A DNA stretch of 8,999 nt. It comes from Patescibacteria group bacterium (GTDB lineage Bacteria; Patescibacteriota; Gracilibacteria; BD1-5; UBA6164). Below are positions 1 to 7,023 of this stretch, one piece after another. Below the pieces are notes generated by a model that was given only the letters and a program-made list of their open reading frames with translations, searched no databases and was not told the DNA's origin. Location: contig JAAZVM010000014.1 in NCBI GenBank assembly GCA_018623505.1, forward strand, positions 1-8,999, read 5' to 3'. Position 1 is the stretch's first letter, and every line of letters begins with the position of its first letter. Made by a program: the position numbers and the translations under genes.

Positions 1-102
1 GAAGATTCTGTATATATAAGTACTCTATATGTTTGAATATTAAAAGATTATTTAAATAATAACTGGCTAAATTATATAAAGAATATTTATATTTATAAAT
101 AA
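1..102 (+). CDS. Partial C-terminus of an unidentified protein
   Basis: The first frame is open from the window edge to a TAA at 100-102 if UGA is read as glycine, giving 33 residues (ending NYIKNIYIYK). The other two + frames close within 60 bases. It ends two bases before the hairpin at 104-131, which is where a convergent gene would be expected to end. The tail is too short and AT-rich to assign to a family, and chance openness cannot be excluded. Its start lies outside the window. Confidence 0.4.
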
Positions 103-103
103 T

Positions 104-131
104 AAAAAAAGTATCTTTCGATACTTTTTTT
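104..131. terminator. Bidirectional intrinsic terminator
   Basis: Perfect 12-bp stem (104-115 with 120-131), UUUC loop, with an A7 run on one side and a T7 run on the other, so it can work on both strands. It lies between the partial + gene and the lipoprotein gene, whose stop codon (133-135) is one base away. Confidence 0.85.
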
Positions 132-132
132 A

Positions 133-1245
133 TTAACCTTGATCATAAAATCTCCATGTAAAAGAAGGACTTCTATATTCTACACCATCTTTATTATATA
201 TAATAACTGGATTGAAAGTATTTGCTCAATCTTCCCAATTATCATTTTGTGGATCAGAATCATAGTATCATGATATAACTCAAGTTTCTGGATCTATAGT
301 TATATTATCTATTTTTCAACTAGGCAAACCTTCAGCTGAAAAATATCATCCTGTACAATCTGTACAATAAACTGATGCATCAAAAGAAAACTCTTTTCAT
401 CATTCATCTCACTCATCCCTATCTGGAATAACTGACCATTCTGGTGTTATTGATTCAACTACTTCTATACTTACACTTTGAGTAACCTCATTTTCTATAA
501 CATTTTCTCATCAAATATTTCAAGTAACTGTTACCTCTAAAGTATAAGATCATACAGGTAATCAATCTATAGAGTTTGTAACTAGATTATCAGTTGTTCA
601 CTCTGTATAAAAATCTCAATCTTTATATAACTTATATGATATACTCTCAAAACCATCTTCATCTGTTGCATTTGTAGAAAACTCTAAACTTCATCATTCT
701 ACTATTGTAGTATTTTCTACAAGCAAATCTGATAAATTAAATGTAGTTTTTGAATCATCTGATAAATCTTGATTAGTTACAGATACAACTACTTCTTGAG
801 TTACTCAATCAGAATTTGTAACTATTGCATTATAATTATTTATAATTGTCTTATCTGTACTTGGAAGTGTAAAAGTATATGTATCAGTAGAAGGATTATA
901 AGAAACATTTTCATCACCATATATTAATAATGTTAATTCATTAGGATTTCAACCTAAATCTCTCAAAATAGTAGATACATTTTTAGTAATAACACTTTGT
1001 TCAAAATCAGCATATTCTGCAATACTTTGAGAAGTTAATGGTGCTTGCTCAGGAGTAACTCTTGGAAGTTCTGGTGTTTCATCTGAACCACTTTTTCATC
1101 AACCACTACAAGCAGCTAATGTACTTGCCATTAAAAGAGTTGACACCTTAAGACCAAAACTCTTTTTTAATTTACTTGAAATTATTTCAAATATTGATTT
1201 TTTTTTAGGACCTTCAGAAAGTCCAAATGGTTTATTAAAACTCAT
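133..1245 (-). CDS. Secreted lipoprotein with bacterial Ig-like domains
   Basis: This is a 370-residue protein read with UGA = Gly; the standard code would stop it repeatedly. The N-terminus has a long charged stretch (1-33), a hydrophobic core and a lipobox L43-A44-A45-C46, followed by a Gly/Ser linker partly encoded by UGA. Cys46 should therefore be lipidated, anchoring the protein to a membrane surface. The mature part is beta-rich and acidic. It looks like two Ig-like segments (about 80-150 and 165-250) and a C-terminal segment with the He_PIG/cadherin-like pattern GLPSG...IDPETGVISG (about 265-345). A CTDC pair (Cys294, Cys297) could form a disulfide. The ATG at 1243-1245 is the first in frame after upstream stops. 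No Shine-Dalgarno is visible. It is divergent from the toxin-antitoxin pair. A surface adhesion or binding role is inference from the folds; no ligand is suggested. Confidence 0.85.
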
Positions 1246-1291
1246 AATTGCAATTTTAAATAATAAATTTAAAAACACATTAAACCCAAGT

Positions 1292-1319
1292 AGTTTACTA
1301 TAGATTATAGTAATGTCAA
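1292..1319 (-). promoter_or_regulatory. Candidate promoter of the lipoprotein gene with dyad
   Basis: On the minus strand, TTGACA (1314-1319) is followed after 16 bases by TAAACT (1292-1297), a weak -10. The spacer is almost entirely an inverted repeat with 8-bp arms (1295-1302 and 1306-1313), placed where a repressor could sit. The -35 is convincing; the -10 is only a 4/6 match. Confidence 0.45.
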
Positions 1320-1359
1320 ATAGTTTTTATATAAATTAATTCTATATTAATTTTTCAGT

Positions 1360-1388
1360 AATATTTTACAAAAAAAGTGAATTGTATA
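1360..1388. repeat. 29-bp direct repeat, copy 1
   Basis: Begins AATATTTTACA and ends GTGAATTGTATA. It matches 1875-1903 perfectly over 29 bases. This copy contains the -35 box and spacer of the toxin-antitoxin promoter, and an internal TACAA...TTGTA dyad (1367-1371 and 1382-1386) that could be an operator. Confidence 0.9.
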
Positions 1389-1392
1389 TAAT
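1365..1392 (+). promoter_or_regulatory. Promoter of the toxin-antitoxin operon
   Basis: TTTACA (1365-1370), 16-base spacer, perfect TATAAT (1387-1392), about 30 bases before the antitoxin ATG. Most of it lies in direct repeat copy 1, so the repeat may double as the operator for TA autoregulation; that part is inference. Confidence 0.7.
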
Positions 1393-1421
1393 GAAGAAAG
1401 TTAAGAGTAAATAAAAATAAT

Positions 1422-1622
1422 ATGACTACTATAAACATAGAAAATTCAAAACTAATCAGTAAATACAGTGAATATGAACTAAAAATGAAATTTTTAGAAT
1501 TTTTAGAGAAAGAAAATTTAGATGAAAAAATAGATCTATATCAAATATCTATAAATGATTTAAGTGATGAATCTAGAAAAAAACTAGAAAATTTAGAAAG
1601 TACAGAGTTTATTGATTATTAA
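1422..1622 (+). CDS. Putative antitoxin of a type II toxin-antitoxin pair
   Basis: This is a 66-residue, Glu/Asp/Lys-rich, probably helical protein (MTTINIENSKLISKYSEYEL...) with an acidic C-terminus ending ESTEFIDY. It lies 9 bases upstream of a RelE/ParE-like toxin gene on the same strand. The size, acidity and toxin-distal order match the usual type II antitoxin arrangement, in which the antitoxin binds and neutralises the toxin and often represses the promoter. I see no recognisable ribbon-helix-helix, HTH or Phd motif, so the family is unassigned and the call rests mainly on the neighbour. It is the only intact complete gene here without an in-frame UGA. No clear Shine-Dalgarno precedes the ATG. 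Confidence 0.7.
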   Translation: MTTINIENSKLISKYSEYELKMKFLEFLEKENLDEKIDLYQISINDLSDESRKKLENLESTEFIDY

Positions 1623-1631
1623 TACTATTTT

Positions 1632-1874
1632 ATGATAAAAACTGTAGTTATATCAAAAGATTTAGTAAGTTATCTAGAGAATAGAAAAATAGATAAACAA
1701 TATAGAAAAGCTAAAAAATATATACTAGATTGATTTTATAAAAATGTAAATTTAAAAGTCAGAGAACCTAAATCAGAATGAATTTACTATTTTAGAATAA
1801 ACAAACAATATAGAGCTTTATGTAAACTTGAAAATGATGTACTTAAAGTATTTGACATAGATAATCATCAATAA
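1632..1874 (+). CDS. RelE/ParE-superfamily toxin (UGA-recoded)
   Basis: This 80-residue protein is visible only if UGA is glycine: codons 34 (1731-1733) and 50 (1779-1781) are TGA. The C-terminal half carries the RelE/ParE/HigB pattern EGIYYFRINKQYRAL, then a hydrophobic strand (VLKVFDI) and a terminal Asp-Asn-His. Gly50 sits at the turn before the first core strand, where the family normally has Gly. Such toxins are usually mRNA interferases or gyrase poisons; the sequence does not settle which. Length and fold order fit a compact family member. It is 9 bases after the antitoxin and almost certainly co-transcribed. Direct repeat copy 2 starts at the base after its stop codon. With standard decoding it would stop after 33 residues and lose its core. 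Confidence 0.85.
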
Positions 1875-1903
1875 AATATTTTACAAAAAAAGTGAATTGT
1901 ATA
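1875..1903. repeat. 29-bp direct repeat, copy 2
   Basis: Perfect copy of 1360-1388, starting immediately after the toxin stop codon and 515 bases from copy 1. It retains the TTTACA box but is followed by AATACTC rather than completing TATAAT, so it is unlikely to be an active promoter. The two copies bracket exactly the TA genes and their leader. Confidence 0.9.
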
Positions 1904-1918
1904 AATACTCAAATTTTA

Positions 1919-1952
1919 AAAACCCAAAAAGCTAATTAGCTTTCTGGGTTTT
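1919..1952. terminator. Bidirectional terminator overlapping a stop codon
   Basis: A stem of up to 16 bp with one mismatch (1919-1934 with 1937-1952; AACCCA pairs with TGGGTT, AAAGCT with AGCTTT). T-runs lie on both sides, so it can serve the TA operon on + and the coiled-coil gene on minus. The minus-strand gene's stop codon (1936-1938) lies at the apex. Confidence 0.85.
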
Positions 1953-3669
1953 CTTGTGTAGTTGACTTTGTAGTTGGCATTATTTGATGAGATTTTAATC
2001 TTGTCATCGCAGTACCATATCAAGTCATAGTATCTAAAAGTCATGATTCTTGTAAAGAAGCTCTAAATAGTGTTATATCATCTATAGCAACTCATGAGTC
2101 TGCCTTTAGATTATTTATATTTAGTGGTATATCTTCACTTCAAGAAATCAATATATTTACAAACTTGGCAAATTTTACTTTTTCTCATAGTGAGTCTTTT
2201 TTGTTATCCATATTTGTATCTGTTCAAAGTAAACCTTCTTCTAGATTTATCTTGGTTGTAAATCATAGACTATTTGCAAGTGTACTAGAACTATTTAAAG
2301 TTTCTATAATCATATCTGTAACTGATTGTGGTATTTCATCAAATCAGATAGAGCTTAAAAATCTAAGTGTATCACGAGTTTTTTCATCTTTTTCTTTGAG
2401 TTTTCTTATATACTCTGCTTTTGCTTGGTTTAGGCTTTGTTGATATTCTGTTTTTATATCAGCAACCTCTTTTTCTAATGTTTTTTTAACTTCCATATGA
2501 GGTAATAATGAAGTTTTTAATGCAGAAAGTATATCTGATTTTAAATTATCAGCTTCAGATTTATCAATAGGGTTTTTATCAGATAGTTGCTCTATTTTTG
2601 ATTTAAATATATTTTTATCTAAAAATAAATTAAGCTTATCTATTTCTCAAAAAGCAGATTGTAAGTCAGATGGATTTGAAAAGTCTAAAGAATTTAAATT
2701 ATTCATAGATCATTCAAAAGAATTAACTATATTACTATTTTCTTCTACTTTTGGTCTTACTTCATTCATCTTTCTTTCATAATCTATAACATGTTCTGAA
2801 AAATCTCATAAACTAGGTTTAGTTTTTAAAGAATAGTTACTTCATTCTAATTGTAGATAACGAAGTGGTGGAACCTCTCATAAATCCATTTTTATATCTC
2901 CTGAAATTAAAAAGTCTCATTGCCTTTTTGGTAGTCAGTTATATAGAGATGATGAAATATATACTTTTTCTAAATCTGTTATATCTCAAGAACTATTTAT
3001 TTCTATATTTTTTGCCCTTTCTAATTCTACAAATGATTTTTCAAAAGATGGGTCTATATCTATAAGAGTAGACCTAAAAGATTTATAAATTTCTGAATCA
3101 ACTCACTCTTTTTGTATTAAGTATTTTACTATATGAGATACTTTATCTGGAGTAAGATAATCAGTAATTTTTTCTTTAAAAATTTCTTTATCTTCAATAG
3201 TAGAATTCTCATCTACACTTATTAAACCAATAAAATCTTTGATTTTATCATCATCATACTTAGATAAAATATTTTTTATATCTAAAAATTTTGATACAAG
3301 TAAGTCTGTTTCTTCTAAATATTCATTATATATAATTGATTCTGTTTCTATTTCATTTAATTTTTTAATTTTATATTTTTCTTCTAAAAATTCTTGTTTG
3401 AAAAAAGATATAGTTTCAGATGTAGGAAATGGATTTCAATCTATTTTTAAATATCTTATTATTGATTTTTTATTTATTAAATCTTCAAAAACTCAAAGTA
3501 TATCTTCTCTAGCATTTTTTTCTAATCATATAATATAATTAGAAAATTCAGAAAAACCTATTCAAAATCTAGAATATGATTTTTCTATATTATCAAGTCT
3601 AAATTCTAAATTGTTTTCTTTTTCTATACTTGATTGTAAGTCTAGATTATTTGAATGTAATTCTGACAT
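1936..3669 (-). CDS. Coiled-coil-rich protein of unknown function
   Basis: I do not recognise this 577-residue protein. It is continuous only with UGA = Gly. There is no signal peptide or membrane segment, so it is probably cytoplasmic. It is acidic and largely helical. It opens MSELHSNNLDLQSSIEKENN, has several Lys/Glu-rich helical stretches (about 1-60 and 90-140), and its strongest coiled-coil candidate is about 384-432 (VKKTLEKEVADIKTEYQQSL onward). The C-terminus is a low-complexity Thr/Ser/Pro/Gln tail encoded partly inside the terminator hairpin. The ATG at 3667-3669 directly follows a T7 run, with no Shine-Dalgarno. It lies 66 bases downstream of the exported-protein gene but appears to have its own promoter. 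A structural or scaffold role is possible but unproven. Confidence 0.75.
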
Positions 3670-3674
3670 AAAAA

Positions 3675-3707
3675 AAGATATTATAGCTATTTTATCTATA
3701 ATATCTT
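3675..3707 (-). terminator. Hairpin between two minus-strand genes, overlapping a promoter
   Basis: A perfect 12-bp inverted repeat (3675-3686 with 3696-3707) and a 9-base loop, followed on the minus strand by a T7 tract that runs straight into the next ATG. It has the form of an intrinsic terminator for the gene at 3736-4950, yet its upstream arm contains the -10 of the gene at 1936-3669. Confidence 0.7.
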
Positions 3708-3731
3708 ATCATATAAAAATTATAAGTGCAA
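3703..3731 (-). promoter_or_regulatory. Candidate promoter of the coiled-coil gene
   Basis: TTGCAC (3726-3731), 17-base spacer, TAAGAT (3703-3708) preceded by TGA as an extended -10. Transcription would start in the hairpin loop, leaving a leader of about 25-30 bases. The left hairpin arm would then be missing from that transcript. Confidence 0.6.
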
Positions 3732-3735
3732 AAAA

Positions 3736-4950
3736 TTAAACTGATTGTCATAATTTTTGCAAAACTTCTTTTAATCATTTATTTAAATCTCTTATTTTTT
3801 CTCATTCTACTCTTATTTTTTTTACTTCTAATCAACTATACACTATGTCATAATCTCATGGTAATCAAGAAAAATAATTAGAAACAGTATCTGGTATATA
3901 ATTAATCAAAGTATTTGACCAAGGTTTAGAAACTTTTCATGTCCTTTTCTTGAGTCAATCAAATATAGGTAAAAGAGTAGTTTCGATTTCTGATTCTACT
4001 TCTAAAATAGCTTCTTCTAAAGTATATCAATATTCATCTACATATTCTGCTATAGCCCTTTCTCTAAATTCCTTTTTTCATTCTTCAACTATCTTAGAAT
4101 AAGCTTCTTCAAAATCTATTATTATTTCTGCTGGTAGTTTATTATATAAAAATTTATTTACAGCAAACATATTTTCAGCTGTTGGTTGAACTATAGTATA
4201 AGTTTTTCTATCATACTCTTCTCATAACTCTACAACTACAGCATTATTAACTAAATCAGGTCTTACAACTTTTAATACTTTATATGCATCATCTAGTAAT
4301 AAAAAATTCATTAAAGGTGTCTTTTCTAGTTTATCATATCTATCTAAAGCTAATAATGAAACCATAGTTTGCCAAGCATCTAGAGGTTTTTCTATTTGAT
4401 TTGTAAGATTACGCAAATAATTATTTAACATAATAGATTCTTCTTCTAAAGGTTTAACTAACTTCATAGCTTCAGTCCAATCTCATGGTTTATATTGAGA
4501 ATTATACTTTTCATTCATTAATCTAGCAGTTTCTTCTAACCTTGAGATTATATTATCAACTGTATATGGTCATTCTCAAAAAAGATCACTTTTAAGCATT
4601 GGAGTTTGTGCTACTTCATCACTTTCAAAAACAGCCCTTATAATAGAACCTTCTAATTTATCAGGAGATACTCAAATCTCTTGAAGCTGAGTAAAAATTT
4701 CTTTAGAAGTTAATTCTGTTTTATTAAAAGCTTTTTCTCATGACACTAAAGTCGAAGTAACTCATAAATTATCAACTCATTGAGTATCTGCATACGAGCT
4801 TTTTGGGTCAACTATATACATAGTTGCTGCTAAAGACAATGCACATAATGACTTAATTGATTTTGATATAATTCATTTTCTTTCAGACTCTACTCAAGAA
4901 TCTATACATTCAGGTTTTTCACCTTGATTATTATTTTTATTTACATCCAT
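3736..4950 (-). CDS. Exported protein of unknown function
   Basis: This 404-residue protein is read with UGA = Gly; without recoding only fragments remain. The N-terminus is a long polar, charged region (1-33) ending ISKSIK, then a hydrophobic core LCALSLAATMYIV (35-47) and a plausible signal peptidase site after Ser-Tyr-Ala54. The mature part of about 350 residues is mostly helical and charged, with no recognised domain. It contains leucine-rich stretches such as MVSLLALDRYDKLEK and ends NKGLKEVLQKLGQSV. No membrane segment follows the signal, so the protein should be periplasmic or released. It has a consensus promoter and lies between a small exported protein and the coiled-coil protein, but the context does not name a function. 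The ATG at 4948-4950 is chosen because it gives the signal peptide; there is no clear Shine-Dalgarno. Confidence 0.8.
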
Positions 4951-4973
4951 AATGTAAAAATTATATTATAATA

Positions 4974-4997
4974 AAACTCATATAATTATATGAGTTT
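4974..4997. terminator. 24-bp perfect palindrome: terminator and/or operator
   Basis: Perfect 12+12 palindrome (left half AAACTCATATAA). On the minus strand it is followed by TTTTATT, so it could terminate the gene at 5052-5507. Its centre is the TATAAT of the next gene's promoter, so it could equally be a repressor operator. Confidence 0.65.
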
Positions 4998-5013
4998 CTT
5001 GGTTATTTGTCAA
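4985..5013 (-). promoter_or_regulatory. Consensus promoter of the exported-protein gene (3736-4950)
   Basis: Perfect TTGACA (5008-5013), exactly 17 bases, perfect TATAAT (4985-4990), the ideal sigma-70 form. The -10 lies inside the 24-bp palindrome, and the predicted start is within its other half. The leader to the ATG would be about 28 bases. Confidence 0.8.
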
Positions 5014-5051
5014 AAATATTTCTGAGATTAATAACGAAATTTAATATGTTA

Positions 5052-5507
5052 TTAATATAGACATTCTTCGTTATAATCATCTTTTAAAGTAAATGAGTAA
5101 TTTACTCATGAAACTTCAAGATTAAATGATCATTCTGGATATCAGTTTGGAAAAGGCTCATTTTTAGGAATAATGTAAAAATCAAACTCATTTGATCAAA
5201 CATTTACTACATAATAGCTTTGTCAGTCATAATTTACATACTCTCAACCAACGGGTAAGTTATTCATATAGTTTCAGTCTTCGGGCATATTTACTCAAAC
5301 TAAGTAAGCATCAGCTGTTACTAAAGAGTTTTCTTTTAAATCTATAGAATTATCTTCTACAGAATATGCATTAGCACTTCAAACAGTAGCTAATACAAAT
5401 AATAATGATTTATTAAATTTTTTAATAGTTAAAAAAAATGAACTATTTTGAGTTTCTTCTAAAACTCTAGAACCTGAAGCAGCACCTATACTATTTTTAA
5501 AAGCCAT
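5052..5507 (-). CDS. Small exported protein of unknown function
   Basis: This 151-residue protein has UGA read as Gly at many points, including Gly43 in the signal peptide. The N-terminus MAFKNSIGAASGSR is followed by a basic stretch ending K33, a hydrophobic core (SLLFVLATVGSA, 34-45) and a good signal peptidase I site after Ala45-Asn46-Ala47. The mature protein of about 104 residues is acidic and rich in Tyr, Asn, Val and Gly (MPEDGNYMNNLPVGGEYVNY), suggesting a small beta-sheet domain. It ends EECLY, with a lone cysteine three residues from the C-terminus. I recognise no family. It has its own promoter and terminators on both sides, so it is probably monocistronic. The N-terminus resembles that of the lipoprotein at 133-1245. 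The next in-frame Met is far inside the mature part, supporting this start. Confidence 0.8.
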
Positions 5508-5534
5508 ATTATAAATTATTAATTTTTAATACCC

Positions 5535-5548
5535 ACTTAATATTAAGT
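5535..5548. repeat. 14-bp palindrome at the predicted transcription start
   Basis: ACTTAATATTAAGT is a perfect palindrome directly downstream of the -10 of the small exported protein gene. With its flanking C (5534) it nearly matches the centre of the terminator at 5591-5605, with one base different. It could be an operator or a copied terminator core. Confidence 0.5.
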
Positions 5549-5578
5549 ATAATATAATTACTATAATCTAATTGTCAA
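5549..5578 (-). promoter_or_regulatory. Candidate promoter of the small exported protein gene
   Basis: Perfect TTGACA (5573-5578), 18-base spacer, TATTAT (5549-5554). It starts only three bases after the terminator of the preceding gene. The leader would be about 35-40 bases, with no Shine-Dalgarno before the ATG. Confidence 0.65.
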
Positions 5579-5580
5579 AC

Positions 5581-5616
5581 AAAAAATAAACACTTAGTAT
5601 TAAGTGTTTATTTTTT
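5581..5616. terminator. Strong terminator after the SLT-domain gene
   Basis: Perfect 16-bp stem (5581-5596 with 5601-5616) with a 4-base loop, T-rich on the minus-strand exit. The stop codon of the gene at 5615-6970 overlaps the first bases of the stem. Confidence 0.85.
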
Positions 5617-6970
5617 AAACTATTTTTTGGGCATCTTCAAAAGATATATTATTATAGTATGCAACTGCAGCTATAAAATAATTTTCATTAATTTCAGGAT
5701 TTCAATCCATCTTAGATTTTATGCTAGGATTATTATTCATAAATTTATCCAAAGTTTCTCTACTTATATTCATAATCCCCTCTCAAGTATTGTAGTAAGC
5801 CATAGCAAGCTCTATACTACAAGATTTGTTTTTCATAATAGCTTCTAGATATCTACAAGTAGCCTCCAATTGGTCTTCTCAAGAATTTCTATCAAGTCAT
5901 TTACCGTAGATTTTCCATGTATGATCTATCATTTGTCAAAGACCATAAGCAGTAGTACCTGGAGCTCATTTAAGTGGGTCCCACCATTTATTTTCATGCT
6001 TTATAAGTTTTATAAGGTTTTCCTCTGAAATATTTGGGTATTTATCTACAATTAAAGGTATCTTTCTTTTATAAAACTCATATCAAACTGGAGAGATAAG
6101 ACCTATTTCTGATAAATGTTTATATAGTGTTCAATCACTAGACTCAAGAGATAATCATCAGATAATAGTTTCTTCCACTTTTATAACATTTCAATTTTTT
6201 GAGTTATAATCTGCTATTTGTGATTTTATCCTAGAAATCATATCATCTGAATAATTAATTCACAATTCTGTTTTAACTGTATCATATCATATATCTTCTG
6301 ATAATTTTTTTGTTATATCAGCATTTAAAAACCTAGTGTATCTTTTTTCAAAAGATGCATCGAAATCAGAAGTGTCTTTCATTGCTTTTTCAGATCTGAT
6401 TTCTACTTCATAGTTATCAAAAATAGCAAGATACTTACCACTTTTATCATAGTAACCTGGTCTTGGATAAGCTTTTCTTTCTCACTCAACACCATTTACC
6501 AAAACTTTATCAAATTTATATATATCTATAATATCAGCCAGTCAAACTTGATCATTTGCTTCTCCGTTTCAACCAAAGTTTATAGTAAAATCATCCAAAG
6601 TTTTCATAGTATCTTTTGAATAATCTCAAACTATAAAAAATTGAGCCAAATCAACTCAAGCTTTTTTCATACTATATATATCACCAGTAGTAAGAGTATC
6701 TAAAGTTTTTCCTGTTAATGAGTCTCTGATAGTTTCAGGTAAATTATTAAAAGCATAAGCTTTTTCTCCAAAATCTTTATCTAGTGCAGGTTTATCTCTT
6801 TCAAGTTCTTGATTATATCTATATATAGATGAGGCTTCTTTGTTATAAGCTATTTGAGATTCTGGTAATTTTATTGTCTCTATTTCTTTACTTAAAGATT
6901 TAGGTTTCTCTACTCAGGCTCCTGGTGGATTATAAATTATATCTGATAAGAAATCATTTCAATTTGCCAT
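5615..6970 (-). CDS. Lytic transglycosylase-like (SLT/lysozyme fold) protein
   Basis: A 451-residue protein read with UGA = Gly. The C-terminal part (about 300-430) has the order expected of an SLT/goose-lysozyme-like fold: LIKHENKWWDPLKG with candidate catalytic Glu326, then TTAYGLGQM (from about 340; the Gly before Gln is a UGA codon), then AMAYYNTGEG (about 389-398) like the family's AYNAG motif. Enzymes of this fold cleave the MurNAc-GlcNAc bond in peptidoglycan. The first 300 residues are polar, contain PGYYDKSGKYLAIFDNYEV (about 178-196), and match nothing I recognise. No signal peptide or membrane helix is visible, which is odd for a wall-acting enzyme. It may be exported another way, act on prey or host walls, or belong to a larger assembly. 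The start ATG (6968-6970) has no Shine-Dalgarno. Confidence 0.85.
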
Positions 6971-6978
6971 AAAATTTA

Positions 6979-7023
6979 TTTAATAATTAATCAATATAAT
7001 ATTATCATAATTTAATTATTAAA
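6979..7023. repeat. AT-only inverted repeat upstream of the SLT-domain gene
   Basis: 12-bp arms (6979-6990 TTTAATAATTAA and 7012-7023) flank a 21-base spacer whose centre is a 10-bp palindrome (6996-7005). This is the whole region where a promoter for the SLT gene should be, but I find no clear -35/-10 pair. Because every arm base is A or T, part of the symmetry may be chance. Confidence 0.45.

Noticed and set aside
1360..1903. Insertion sequence or CRISPR-type repeat
   Set aside because: There are only two repeats, 515 bases apart, with protein-coding genes between them, no transposase and no inverted termini.
2165..2443. A + strand open frame of 92 codons
   Set aside because: It is antisense to the coiled-coil gene, hydrophobic from reverse-complemented Lys/Glu-rich codons, and has no promoter or leader of its own.
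2865..3065. A + strand open frame of 66 codons, Leu-rich
   Set aside because: An antisense shadow of the coiled-coil gene; the apparent membrane-like composition is an artefact of the opposite strand.
3239..3538. A + strand open frame of 99 codons
   Set aside because: Lies fully within the coiled-coil gene on the other strand, which has a coherent 577-residue reading and terminator.
4222..4467. A minus-strand 81-codon open frame treated as its own gene
   Set aside because: It is an internal piece of the 404-residue exported protein, in the same frame, cut out only because UGA was taken as a stop.
5627..5848. A + strand open frame of 73 codons
   Set aside because: Antisense to the catalytic domain of the SLT protein, whose motifs are clear on the minus strand.
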